Source of the DNA: Desulfuromonadaceae bacterium
Lineage (GTDB): Bacteria; Desulfobacterota; Desulfuromonadia; Desulfuromonadales; Desulfuromonadaceae
Direction of reading: 5' to 3'
Length of the DNA stretch: 64,000 bases
Assembly: GCA_016936455.1 (NCBI GenBank)
Contig: JAFGXV010000003.1
Coordinates: 62,001 to 126,000, forward strand
Shown here: piece after piece, positions 8,653-17,817 of the stretch
Layout: each line of letters begins with the position of its first letter
Position numbering within the stretch: position 1 is the first letter of the stretch
The notes under the pieces: generated by a model
What the model was told of the DNA's origin: nothing
Seen by the model: only the letters and a program-made list of their open reading frames with translations
The model's database searches: none
Made by a program: the position numbers and the translations under genes

Positions 8653-9258
8653 ATGGAAACCTGGCTGACCGACACCCTCTCACACCTTGCCAGCGGGCCG
8701 TCCTACTATCTGGCTATCCTGCTGGTTGCGCTGACTGAAGGCATCCCCGTCCTCGGGCTGTTTGTCCCCGGGAGCGTCCTCTGTATCAGCGTTGGCGCGC
8801 TGGCTTTTTCCGGCCACGGCAATCTTCCCCTTATCTGCCTCGCTGCGGCATGCGGGGCCATGATCGGCGACCAGATCAGCTACCTGCTCGGCACCCGAAA
8901 CGGGCAACAGGTAGCCCGCAGGCTGGCCCACAGCCGCTACCACCGCTCGCTGCGCCGGGCCGAACTGTTCTTTGCCGCTCATGGTGGCAAAAGTCTGTTT
9001 ATCGCCCGTTTTCTTGGTCCGCTGCGCGGGTTCGTGCCGTTCATCGCCGGCAGCCTGCACATGCATCCCCGCCGGTTTCTGTTCTATTCGGTGACCAGCG
9101 GCCTGCTCTGGGGGCTCCTTTATCCACTGACCGGCTATTGGGGCGGCGCCGGATGGCACTGGTTTCAGCTCACCACCCGGCACCTGTTTATCCTGACTGG
9201 ACTGGCCCTGCTGGGTGGACTGGTTTTCTGGTACAGACTGAACAGAAAACGAAGCTGA
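8653..9258 (+). CDS. DedA family membrane protein
   Basis: Inner membrane protein of the DedA/SNARE-associated family, 201 residues from ATG 8653. A TTG at 8641 in frame would add four residues, and neither start has a strong ribosome site. Family marks are visible: the acidic N-terminal motif TEGIPVLGLFVPGS, and the Arg/Gly motif ARFLGPLRGFVPFIAG on the re-entrant region, with four to five hydrophobic segments and a basic C-terminus. Members act in undecaprenyl phosphate or phospholipid translocation and need proton motive force. Convergent with the antiporter at 9279, 20 bases apart. Confidence 0.9.
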   Translation: METWLTDTLSHLASGPSYYLAILLVALTEGIPVLGLFVPGSVLCISVGALAFSGHGNLPLICLAAACGAMIGDQISYLLGTRNGQQVARRLAHSRYHRSLRRAELFFAAHGGKSLFIARFLGPLRGFVPFIAGSLHMHPRRFLFYSVTSGLLWGLLYPLTGYWGGAGWHWFQLTTRHLFILTGLALLGGLVFWYRLNRKRS

Positions 9259-9278
9259 CCCGACCAGTGGCACCGGGT

Positions 9279-11120
9279 TCAGTTTGCTTTCGATCGCGCC
9301 AGAGGACAGAAATCCGGGGGCACCAGGCTCACCACCTGCCAGCCGGCCAGAGGACGGATCTCACGATCCGGGCTGAACAGGCGAAGGTTGCGCTTGCGAT
9401 CAATGGCGAACAGGGCAATGACTTCGCCCACCTGCTGTGCTTGCCAACGTTCAAACGTAAAGGTTTCAGTTAATTTGGTGGTATGAACTTCGTACCCCTG
9501 CTCGAGGCGCCCCTTCATCAATCCGTACGTCACCTCCGGCCCGAACAGTACATGCCCGCGCCGCCGATCGACCATCTGATGCTTGGCCGCCACCTGCTGC
9601 CCCGGCCGGGTCTGCAGAATAAACATATTGTCAACGCCAAGATCAATGCGGTAGTGCATGGCGGCACTGATATTCAGTTCTTCCCGCGCAGACAGGGCCA
9701 GCATGCGCCCGATTCCGACCATGTCCAGATGGCGATCCGCGTGTTCCGAAATCGGATTGCCGAAGTACGTCGGCAGACTCTCCATCCGCGCCTTCGACAC
9801 ATGATCCCAACTGGAATCGGCCAGCATCACACGAAAACCGTTATCGACCAGTGCCCGGCCGATCGCACGGGCCACGGGATTGGCACCAATCAGCAGACAC
9901 CCGCGCGGCTCCGGCTCCGCAACACCCAGCCACAGGGCAATCGGCCGCGCGGTAGCACTCTGGAGCAGAACCGTACCGATAATCACCAGAAAAGTCAGCG
10001 GCACCAGCAAGTCTGCCCCGGCATAGCCCTGCTGCTGTAGCTGCATGGCGAACAGGGCTGAGACCGCCGCGGCGACAATACCGCGCGGGGCAATCCACGC
10101 CAGCAGATGGCGCTCCGGCCAACGCAGGGTCGAACCAGCCGTCGAGACCATGATATTGAGCGGCCGGGCCAGAAACTGAATGGCCAGAAACACCCACACC
10201 GCCGACCACCCAAGCTGCTTGAAATCATTAAAGTCAAGCCGCGAGGCCAGCACAATAAACAGCAGTGAAATCAGTAAAATACTAAGACTTTCCTTGAAGT
10301 CGAGAATTTCTTCCATGTCGACACCGGGCATGTTGGCCAACCAGAGCCCCAGCACCGTCACCGTCACCAGCCCCGATTCCGGCTGCAACAGGTTCGACAG
10401 GGCAAAACTGCCAAACACCAGCCCCAGAGTGGTCACGTTGTGCAGATACTCCGGCAGCCAGTGCTGACGCAGCACCCGGCCAAACGCATAGCCTCCGACG
10501 GCACCCAGAGAGAAACCGACCAGGATAATCCGGGCAAAGGTCAGCAGAGTATGCCCCAGCGCGTCCTGCCCTCCTCCGGCAACAACAAATTCGTAAACCA
10601 GAACCGCCAGCGAAGCACCGATCGGATCGATGACAATGCCTTCCCAGCGCAGGATGCTGGAAACGGACTGTGTCGGTCGCACGGTACGCAGCATAGGGGC
10701 AATGACCGTCGGTCCCGTCACCACCGAAATAGCCCCGAACAGGAAGCACAGCTCCCAGCTCAGATGCAGCGCCAGTCGCGTTGCCACAGTGGTCACGCCC
10801 CAGGTCACCAGCATGCCAAAGGAAACCATATTGCGGACCACCCGCTGCATCCCCCCGATCTCGCGATAACGCAGCGTCAGACTGCCTTCAAACAGGATCA
10901 CGGCAACGGAAAGTGAAACAAAAGGGAACAGCAACGGCCCCAGCAGCGTATCCGGAGAAACCAGCTTCAGCACCGGCCCCGCCAGAATACCCGTCAGCAG
11001 CAGAAAAATAATCGCCGGCAGTTTGACCCGCCAGGCCAGCCACTGGCACAGGCTGCTGACAACAAAGATGGCGGCAAACAGAGCCACCAGCTGATCGATC
11101 GTCAAGGTTTGTGGATTCAC
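9279..11120 (-). CDS. CPA2-type cation:proton antiporter with TrkA-N domain
   Basis: Sodium or potassium/proton antiporter of 613 residues. About a dozen hydrophobic segments fill residues 8-400. A Rossmann-type RCK/TrkA-N domain follows at about 410-520 (GCLLIGANPVARAIGRAL), then a ~90-residue C-terminal part. I chose GTG 11120 because GGAG lies 5 bases upstream; the open frame extends 16 codons further but has no ribosome site. Members exchange cations for protons, gated by nucleotides or ions through the RCK domain. Which cation is moved cannot be read here. Divergent from the EAL protein. Confidence 0.9.
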   Translation of the reverse strand: MNPQTLTIDQLVALFAAIFVVSSLCQWLAWRVKLPAIIFLLLTGILAGPVLKLVSPDTLLGPLLFPFVSLSVAVILFEGSLTLRYREIGGMQRVVRNMVSFGMLVTWGVTTVATRLALHLSWELCFLFGAISVVTGPTVIAPMLRTVRPTQSVSSILRWEGIVIDPIGASLAVLVYEFVVAGGGQDALGHTLLTFARIILVGFSLGAVGGYAFGRVLRQHWLPEYLHNVTTLGLVFGSFALSNLLQPESGLVTVTVLGLWLANMPGVDMEEILDFKESLSILLISLLFIVLASRLDFNDFKQLGWSAVWVFLAIQFLARPLNIMVSTAGSTLRWPERHLLAWIAPRGIVAAAVSALFAMQLQQQGYAGADLLVPLTFLVIIGTVLLQSATARPIALWLGVAEPEPRGCLLIGANPVARAIGRALVDNGFRVMLADSSWDHVSKARMESLPTYFGNPISEHADRHLDMVGIGRMLALSAREELNISAAMHYRIDLGVDNMFILQTRPGQQVAAKHQMVDRRRGHVLFGPEVTYGLMKGRLEQGYEVHTTKLTETFTFERWQAQQVGEVIALFAIDRKRNLRLFSPDREIRPLAGWQVVSLVPPDFCPLARSKAN

Positions 11121-11237
11121 ACCCGCTCCTTCCCCGAAAAAAAGACAATGCCCAGATCGCAGGGCCATGTCATCTTAATCTCAAAGGTTTGCTTTATAGG
11201 CAAGAAAATTTGGTTTATAGTGGAATCCTCTTCTCTT

Positions 11238-14200
11238 ATGGAGATATACAGGGCAGTGATACCAACACCAGGCCATTGGATCTTCGGATTAATCCCCGCA
11301 ATTCTGCTTCTGGTTGCGCTGCGCGTAGCCAGTCGCCGCAGAGGCTCTCTGCGCAGCGTTCTGTCGCGCTGGAATCTGCTGTTCATCCTGGGTGCAGCAT
11401 CCCTGCTCTCCTTTTATTCCCTTGCCAGCTACCAGAACCAGTTTCAACAGCGCACCCGGCAAATCGAGCAGGAATTTCTCGAGCAGGCCAAAGGCCAGAT
11501 CCGCCAGCGGGCAGAATTTCTCCAACGCTGGATTCAGGATGAAAAAACCAGCGCTGAAGAGCAGCTGAAAGTGCGCCTGAAACAGGTGGTCGATCAGGCG
11601 ATTCTCAACGCGCAACACCTCGTCGACCTGTACCACGACCAGCTTGACCAGTCCGCCCTGACCCGACTGGTAATCGAAGCCCTGCGCCCGATGCGCTTCA
11701 GTCACGGCCGTGGCTATCTGTTCGCCACCCGCCGCGACGGCACCGAGCTGCTATTCGCCGACCATCCCGAGTTCGAAGGTCACGATATGCTCGACATGAA
11801 GGACCAGGACGGCATTTACTACGTGCGAGAGATGATCCGTCTCTGCCAGACGGCGGGCGAGGGCTACTGCACCTACCGGATCAGCCAACCGGGATCGACC
11901 CGCTGGGATCACCGCAAGATCGCCTATGTGCGTTACTTTGCTCCGCTCGACTGCCTGATCGGAACCGGAGAGTACCCGGAAAGCTTCGAATCACAGCTGC
12001 AGCAGGAAATCATCGAAAAACTTGACCACCTTGCGCTGGATGCACCGTTGAGTCTTTTCGGCGCCGACTACAATGGCATTTCCCTCTTCGGACCGGTCAA
12101 GGGTCAGAATGTCCTCAACATTCAGGATCACGATGGCCTGTTTGTTGTCAAGGAGCTGATTCGCGCAGCCCAACGCGGCGGCGATTTCGTCAGCTACCGG
12201 ATGCCCGGCGCCCTGGGACAGGGCAACTACCGGAAGATCAGCTACTGCCTATCGATCGCGGGCTGGAACTGGTACGTTGGTGCCGGCATCAACCTTGAGT
12301 ACGTAGAACGCAACGCCGCCCGTTCGGCGCTCGAACTGCAGGAGGTCCTGCGCCGGCAACTGTGGCAGAATGGCCTGCTCATTCTGGCGCTGGTCCTCCT
12401 GCTGTGGCTCATCAGTCGCCATCTGTCCCTGGCAATCCGCAGTAACGTCGATCAGCTTAACAGCGCTCTGACGCAGGCGGTGAACTGCAATCAGGCCATT
12501 AAGCTGGAGGCGCCGGCGTTTGATGAATTTGCCGAAATCGCTCAGGCGGCCAACCAGATGCTGAGCCAATGCCGAACGGCTGAGACCCACCTGCGTGAAA
12601 CCCAGCAACGGTTCCGCATCGCACTGGAAAATGCCCCGCTGCTGGTGGTACTCTTCAACCACCAAGGGCAGATCCTGATTTCAAACAGCATGTGGCAAAC
12701 CACCCTTCAGGAACTGGCTGGCCCCCTGCCACGCAACTTCCCCCTCGACCTGCTGGACGAAAACTCACAACGACAGTTTAAAGCTGCCGTTGAAAGCATC
12801 GTCCACGACCACACATCTCAGTGCCGGTTTGACATGACCTTCTGCGCCGAGGGGATGCCGTTGCGCGACTTCGACGTGTCGCTGGCCCCCATTACACTGC
12901 CCCAGACACCGGGGCCGACCCTATTGTTTATGGCGAAAGAAATCACCCAGCGCCTGCAAGCGGAAAAACGGCTGCAATGGCTGGCCCACTACGACGCTCT
13001 CACCGGGCTGGCCAATCGCTACAACGCATCGGAACAGCTGGAAAATATCCTCGGACAACCCGGCCGGGGAACACGATGGCTGTTCATGATCGACATCAAC
13101 CGCTTCAAACGGATCAACGAACTGTATGGCCATAAACGAGGAGACCAATTGCTGGAAACCATTGCCCGGCGCATGCAGACCGTCAGTCCGCTGCCCCTGC
13201 TTACAGCACGACTGAGCGGCAACGAGTTCATTCTGGTCATTGAGTTCACCAACGATCAGACACCGGGCGATTTTGCACCGCAACTCTATGAGCACCTGTT
13301 TCAGACCATCTGCCTGGAGGGCACCTGCCTGAGTGTCGAAGCACGCATCGGCGCAGTGCGCTGCGAAAACGACAGCGTCTCCAAGCTGCTGCATAAAGTT
13401 GACCTGGCATTGCGGACCGTCAAGAAGAACAACCCCACCGACAAATTTCTGCTCTACGACGAGATTCTGGATCAACAATATCAGGAAGAGGAGCGCCTGG
13501 AAAAAGCACTGGGAGAGGCCCTGCACAGCCCGGAACAGTTTGAACTGCACTTTCAACCGATCTGGAACCTGACTGAGCGGAAACTGAAAGGCTTTGAGGC
13601 GTTGGTGCGCTGGCAACACCCGGACATGGGAAGCATTGCGCCCTCCTGCTTCATTCCCCTGGCCGAGCGCCGCGCCCTCATTGTTCCGTTAGGACGGATC
13701 ATATTTGAACGCGCTTGCCAGACATTGGCACACTGGCTCGAGCAATATCCCGCCGTAGGAAGCATGGGCTTGCGTCTTTCCGTCAATATGGCACCGCAGC
13801 AGTTTGTGACAGAAGACTTTATCGACGAGTTGTCCGCCAGCCTCAGCCGATGGCGCATCCCCCCGAGTACACTTTGTATTGAAATCACAGAAACCAGCCT
13901 GATGGAGGATCCGCAGCTGGCAATTGAACGAATTCAGAAACTGAAACGGCTGGGTATCACCATCTCGATTGACGATTTCGGAACCGGCTATTCTTCCCTG
14001 GCCTATCTTCAGCAGTTCGACGTCGATACGATCAAACTCGATCGCTCAATGATCCGCAATATCACCGAACAACGCAGCGCGGAAAAAATTTCCGATGCAG
14101 TCATCCGGTTGGCGCATGACCTCGACCTGGAAACGGTCGCCGAAGGGGTTGAGGAACTCGAACAGCTTCAGTTGTTGAAACAGCTGAACTGTGACGCGAT

Positions 14201-14291
14201 TCAGGGCTACCTGAGTGGAAAACCCTGTAGCCGTCACGATGCCGAAGAATGGCTGCGCAACCCGGCATTTCCCTTTTCACGCATCGACTGA
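11238..14291 (+). CDS. Cache-PAS-GGDEF-EAL signalling protein
   Basis: Cyclic di-GMP enzyme, about 1017 residues. A membrane segment near the N-terminus is followed by two tandem Cache modules (about 150-230 and 270-360), a second membrane segment (about 375-395), a HAMP-like linker, a PAS domain (about 455-570), GGDEF (about 580-750) and EAL (about 765-1005). The GGDEF signature is degenerate (SGNEF at about 660), so cyclase activity is unlikely. The EAL domain keeps FEALVRW, NMAPQQF, EITETSLM, DDFGTGYSS and IKLDRSM, so it is probably an active phosphodiesterase. Start is uncertain: ATG 11238 has poor ribosome-site spacing and GTG 11256 is an alternative. The longer frame from 11109 overlaps the divergent antiporter. 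Confidence 0.92.
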   Translation: MEIYRAVIPTPGHWIFGLIPAILLLVALRVASRRRGSLRSVLSRWNLLFILGAASLLSFYSLASYQNQFQQRTRQIEQEFLEQAKGQIRQRAEFLQRWIQDEKTSAEEQLKVRLKQVVDQAILNAQHLVDLYHDQLDQSALTRLVIEALRPMRFSHGRGYLFATRRDGTELLFADHPEFEGHDMLDMKDQDGIYYVREMIRLCQTAGEGYCTYRISQPGSTRWDHRKIAYVRYFAPLDCLIGTGEYPESFESQLQQEIIEKLDHLALDAPLSLFGADYNGISLFGPVKGQNVLNIQDHDGLFVVKELIRAAQRGGDFVSYRMPGALGQGNYRKISYCLSIAGWNWYVGAGINLEYVERNAARSALELQEVLRRQLWQNGLLILALVLLLWLISRHLSLAIRSNVDQLNSALTQAVNCNQAIKLEAPAFDEFAEIAQAANQMLSQCRTAETHLRETQQRFRIALENAPLLVVLFNHQGQILISNSMWQTTLQELAGPLPRNFPLDLLDENSQRQFKAAVESIVHDHTSQCRFDMTFCAEGMPLRDFDVSLAPITLPQTPGPTLLFMAKEITQRLQAEKRLQWLAHYDALTGLANRYNASEQLENILGQPGRGTRWLFMIDINRFKRINELYGHKRGDQLLETIARRMQTVSPLPLLTARLSGNEFILVIEFTNDQTPGDFAPQLYEHLFQTICLEGTCLSVEARIGAVRCENDSVSKLLHKVDLALRTVKKNNPTDKFLLYDEILDQQYQEEERLEKALGEALHSPEQFELHFQPIWNLTERKLKGFEALVRWQHPDMGSIAPSCFIPLAERRALIVPLGRIIFERACQTLAHWLEQYPAVGSMGLRLSVNMAPQQFVTEDFIDELSASLSRWRIPPSTLCIEITETSLMEDPQLAIERIQKLKRLGITISIDDFGTGYSSLAYLQQFDVDTIKLDRSMIRNITEQRSAEKISDAVIRLAHDLDLETVAEGVEELEQLQLLKQLNCDAIQGYLSGKPCSRHDAEEWLRNPAFPFSRID

Positions 14292-14361
14292 TCGCCCCGA
14301 ACCACCACCCCACCGACGATGAGGCTCCTGCTTTGCCACCATCCAGCCATCGGTGCAGGGG

Positions 14362-15192
14362 CTAGAGGAAGATTTGCGTGCACTTCTCTTCGCGGCTGGC
14401 CGCAGCAAAGCCTCTAATCCGCGCCTCAACGGCATCGGCATCGTAGGGATATGCCTTCTGGGGACAAATGCGGGTGCATTGGTGACAACGGATGCAGTTT
14501 TCCTCGACATGGGGATAATCATCCCGCCACACCAGCGCCCCGACCGGGCAGGAAAGCAAACACCCCCCGCAGCGGATACAGCGCTGGTGGTCAGGCTGAT
14601 GAGGACTCTGAAGCGCAATCGCCTTGGCCAGGCTTTTCTGCCAGGACTGCTGCTCCTGATCTCCCGGCAGGTAATGCAACGTCTGCTCGGCCAGTGGCAC
14701 AACGTCAGCCTGTTTCAGTTTTTCCAGCGTTCCCGCAACCAACTGGTCAATCAGCAGAAGATCCTCTTCATTCGGATGTCCCGCCGCCAACGGCTCGGCG
14801 CTGCGCCACAGGGACGAATGCTGTCCTAACACCTTGGCTGCGGCAACCGTCCGCCACCTGCGCGACTGAAGCTCCTGCGTCATTTCCGGCAGGGCGACAC
14901 CACTGCACACCGCCCCCCAGGTTACGTAGGGCACGGCGTAAAAGCTTTCGCCCTCAGGCAGGCCACGGATGAAACGCTGAACCTGGGGCAGAGCGTGGTC
15001 AACGTAAACCGGAGACCCCAACCACAGACAGCACGACTCCCCCTGTGCATAAAACTGCTTGTTGCGGCAGGCCAGATCAAGCACAAACGGATCGATGCCC
15101 TGCTGCTGCAACGCCCTGACAATTCGCTCGGCGACCCGACGCGTTGTTCCAGCTGGAGACAGATAGGCAACACAATGAACCCCTGTAAACAT
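14362..15192 (-). CDS. EFR1-like flavodoxin/ferredoxin fusion protein
   Basis: 276 residues. The N-terminal ~160 residues form a flavodoxin-like fold (VAYLSPAGTTRRVAERIV gives the phosphate-binding loop). The C-terminal part has two 4Fe-4S motifs, CIRCGGCLLSCPVGA and CIRCHQCTRICPQKA. This arrangement is the EFR1 family of soluble electron-transfer proteins, for which partners are generally not known. AAAGGGAAGAG upstream supports ATG 15192 over the frame extension to 15237. It is convergent with the EAL gene (70 bases). Confidence 0.9.
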   Translation of the reverse strand: MFTGVHCVAYLSPAGTTRRVAERIVRALQQQGIDPFVLDLACRNKQFYAQGESCCLWLGSPVYVDHALPQVQRFIRGLPEGESFYAVPYVTWGAVCSGVALPEMTQELQSRRWRTVAAAKVLGQHSSLWRSAEPLAAGHPNEEDLLLIDQLVAGTLEKLKQADVVPLAEQTLHYLPGDQEQQSWQKSLAKAIALQSPHQPDHQRCIRCGGCLLSCPVGALVWRDDYPHVEENCIRCHQCTRICPQKAYPYDADAVEARIRGFAAASREEKCTQIFL

Positions 15193-15385
15193 CTCTTCCC
15201 TTTCTTCAGAAAACGGACAGACTCTGTGGCACATCAACAGACCAGTCCTGGCAATACATGATTTTTTTAGAATACGCGTTCGTTCAGGGGTGTCAAGCAG
15301 ACTGCAACACCAGCCTTACCCGCCGATAACAACATGAGATCAAGAAAGGTTGGTGAGAAGGCGGGAAAAGCATACAACTGGAAAG

Positions 15386-16642
15386 CTAATCGGCAACAGT
15401 CTTCACTACGGCAAACACACTCGCCGCCGCCACCAGCGCCAGGCCAGCAGACAGAAGCAAACCCTGGGCAGGAGACAATCGCTGATCAAGAAAAGTAAAC
15501 AGCTGCCCCGACAGCAAAATGCCACCAAAAGCACAAAAATTGGCCGCGGCAATCACCTTGCCACGCTGAGGGGCTGGCGGGCGCACCTGAATAAAACTCG
15601 ACTGGGGGATCAGAAACAGCCCGCCGCAGGCCCCGGAAATGGCCAGAGCGGAGGAAAGAACAGGAAGCTGCCAAAGACCCGCAACAGCGGGCGACAGCCC
15701 CGCCACGACAAGTCCCAGGGTCAACCCGAGGAGGGCCGGCGCCAGAACCGGCGTCCAGCACCTGATGCTTGTCAGGCGGGCCGCCAGGAACGCACCGGCA
15801 CAGATTCCGGCCACCAGGCAAACCCCCAGCAGGCTGGTGCGACTGGAACTGTACCCCAACTGCTGAATTCCCAGGACATTGATCTGCAGAACCACCAGCG
15901 AAGCCAGAAAATAAAAAAAGCCCGCTCCGGCGATGGCCAGGGCCAGTAGCCGATCACTGCGCAGATGCCACAGATCCGCCATGGACTGGACCGGGCCACG
16001 CCAGGGGAAAGGGGCATGACTTTTCTGAGCGGGAAAACGATGGATGCCCAGACTCGCCAGCAGACCCATTATTGAAGCAAACAACGCACAAACGGCAACC
16101 AGCTGGCGCCCACTCACGGCCAGTGGACCGCCTCCGCTATCCAAAACCACCCCGGCCAGGGCGATTCCGATCAGAATGGCCAGGGTGGTTATCAACTTCA
16201 GACGAGCATTGACGAGAGTGATGGCCTGGGGTGGATAAAGCTCAGGAAGTGCCGCGTTCAGAGCCGGGCCAAACAGGCTCGACTGGAGAGACAGCAGAAA
16301 AACCATGGCCAGAATTAGATTCCAGCGCAGCTCGACCAGCCCGACCGCACCCAGCAGAACCGCCAACAGCTCCAGCACCTTGACTGCAACGATCACCGAT
16401 TTTTTGCTGTAGCGATCTGCCAGCCAGCCCCCGAGGGCAGAAAAAAGCAGAAACGGTAGAGCAAACAGCATGGTGGCCCGTCCCTGAATCCCCGCCATCC
16501 CAAGCGTCACCGCCACCAGCAACGCTGCCTGTTTGTAAAAATTGTCGTTAAAGGCCCCCCAAAAGTAGCTGGCGGCCATACACAAAAAAACACGACCAGC
16601 GTTAAAGCTTTGATGGTTGCCAACAGAAGGAAATAGCGACAT
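15386..16642 (-). CDS. MFS transporter (LplT-like)
   Basis: 418 residues with about twelve hydrophobic segments. The loop between segments 2 and 3 carries the MFS signature as GGWLADRYSKKSV (about residues 75-87). The opening SYFWGAFNDNFYKQAAL resembles the lysophospholipid transporter LplT and related acyltransferase-linked permeases. No acyltransferase gene or fused domain is present, so the substrate is open. Stands alone between the EFR1-like gene and the parvulin. Confidence 0.85.
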   Translation of the reverse strand: MSLFPSVGNHQSFNAGRVFLCMAASYFWGAFNDNFYKQAALLVAVTLGMAGIQGRATMLFALPFLLFSALGGWLADRYSKKSVIVAVKVLELLAVLLGAVGLVELRWNLILAMVFLLSLQSSLFGPALNAALPELYPPQAITLVNARLKLITTLAILIGIALAGVVLDSGGGPLAVSGRQLVAVCALFASIMGLLASLGIHRFPAQKSHAPFPWRGPVQSMADLWHLRSDRLLALAIAGAGFFYFLASLVVLQINVLGIQQLGYSSSRTSLLGVCLVAGICAGAFLAARLTSIRCWTPVLAPALLGLTLGLVVAGLSPAVAGLWQLPVLSSALAISGACGGLFLIPQSSFIQVRPPAPQRGKVIAAANFCAFGGILLSGQLFTFLDQRLSPAQGLLLSAGLALVAAASVFAVVKTVAD

Positions 16643-16729
16643 CGCTTCCTTTTCTTAAGCTTCTGACCAACAACGCCAGAACAGCCCCAGAGTTGAAATA
16701 AAGGAAATGAGATCTCTCGCCATAAAGAA

Positions 16730-17011
16730 TCAGGATCGCTCTGTCACTTCAATGAGATGATACCCAAACTGGGTTTTTACCGGCCCAAGGACCACCCCGA
16801 CGTTACCGCTAAACACCACTTCATCGAATTCCTTGACCATCTGTCCGGGATAAAACACCCCCAGATCGCCCCCCTTGCGCCCAGAGGGGCACTGGGAATG
16901 TTTTTTGGCGCATTTGGCGAAATCGATCTTCCCCTCTTCAATCCGGCTTTTCAGCTCGCGGCATTGTTCTTCACTCGCCACCAGGATGTGACGAGCCCTT
17001 GCACTGGCCAT
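16730..17011 (-). CDS. ppiC: Parvulin-type peptidyl-prolyl isomerase
   Basis: 93-residue stand-alone parvulin that catalyses cis/trans isomerisation of peptidyl-proline bonds. Motifs: ARHILVASEEQC at the start, SGRKGGDLG in the middle and QFGYHLIEV at the end, as in PpiC. No signal peptide, so it should be cytoplasmic. GGAGAGG upstream of ATG 17011. It begins 23 bases after the CsgG-like lipoprotein gene and may be the last gene of that operon. Confidence 0.93.
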   Translation of the reverse strand: MASARARHILVASEEQCRELKSRIEEGKIDFAKCAKKHSQCPSGRKGGDLGVFYPGQMVKEFDEVVFSGNVGVVLGPVKTQFGYHLIEVTERS

Positions 17012-17034
17012 GAATCCTCTCCTTTATCCTTGAC

Positions 17035-17790
17035 TTACTTCTTACGATCGATGTCGCTGACACATTCCTGAACCAGACGTTGAACAAGGCTGTCCAGCGT
17101 TACCATCTTGCTCTCGCTTCCGGAAACACCCAGGAAAGAGGTTCCCTGCTTGCCCACTTCCATCTTCTGCTCGTAGTAACCGGTGCTGACCTGCTCCGTG
17201 GTTGACGCATCGACCACCTTGTAACGCATGCCCACAATCCAGATTCCGGCACTATCACCCATATGAGTGGATGAAACAGCGACGTTACCGACATAACCGG
17301 TCTTACCACCAACCAGAGCACCGAAAATCTTCCCGGCAGCATTGCCGTCAAACCCCGACGAAGCTTCGGCAACCTTTTCTGCTTTCAACACGTCAAAGGT
17401 GACAAACCAGCGTGTCGACTTGAACTTGCCGCGCTTGAATTTCTGCAATGCGGTGGGGTCGCCCATGCTGACGGCCAGTTTGATTTCGTTGAGCATGGGA
17501 CCGATATCCGTACGCTCCAGGACGCCAAAATTGGCATTGCCCAACTCCAGTTCGCCGAAGTCGGCAATATTATTATCGCTAATTTTCTCCCGGAAGGTGG
17601 CATTGTTGCTCTTGATTTGGCCGGGCAAAACAATCAATGCCGGTCCGCGTTTGCAGCTATTGGCGTATTGGATCGGTTGATACATGGCCTCATCCGCCAC
17701 CTGGTTGGCCTTTTGCGAAGACTGCATAACCGGGACACACGCCCCTAAAAAAAGGACCAGCAATAGAGAACCCCATTGACGTAAATTCAT
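17035..17790 (-). CDS. CsgG-like lipoprotein
   Basis: 251 residues. The signal peptide ends in a lipobox (LFLGAC, Cys about residue 18), so the mature protein should be a lipoprotein. FGVLERTDIGPMLNEI (about 93-108) matches the region of CsgG-family proteins where a conserved Arg precedes a short helix. The rest alternates beta strands with Gly-rich loops and a VVDASTTEQVSTG segment like the CsgG 'Vda.TGe' motif. CsgG itself forms an outer membrane pore for curli subunits, but this relative lacks other curli partners nearby. Downstream of two signal-peptide genes with 27-base spacing. Exact role unknown. Confidence 0.75.
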   Translation of the reverse strand: MNLRQWGSLLLVLFLGACVPVMQSSQKANQVADEAMYQPIQYANSCKRGPALIVLPGQIKSNNATFREKISDNNIADFGELELGNANFGVLERTDIGPMLNEIKLAVSMGDPTALQKFKRGKFKSTRWFVTFDVLKAEKVAEASSGFDGNAAGKIFGALVGGKTGYVGNVAVSSTHMGDSAGIWIVGMRYKVVDASTTEQVSTGYYEQKMEVGKQGTSFLGVSGSESKMVTLDSLVQRLVQECVSDIDRKK

Positions 17791-17817
17791 TCTTTCTTCT
17801 CCTCTCTTGTCACACCA

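Noticed and set aside
11189-11221. Promoter TTGCTT...TATAGT for the EAL gene
   Set aside because: Spacer is 21 bases, too long; only a TTTATAG direct repeat is certain.
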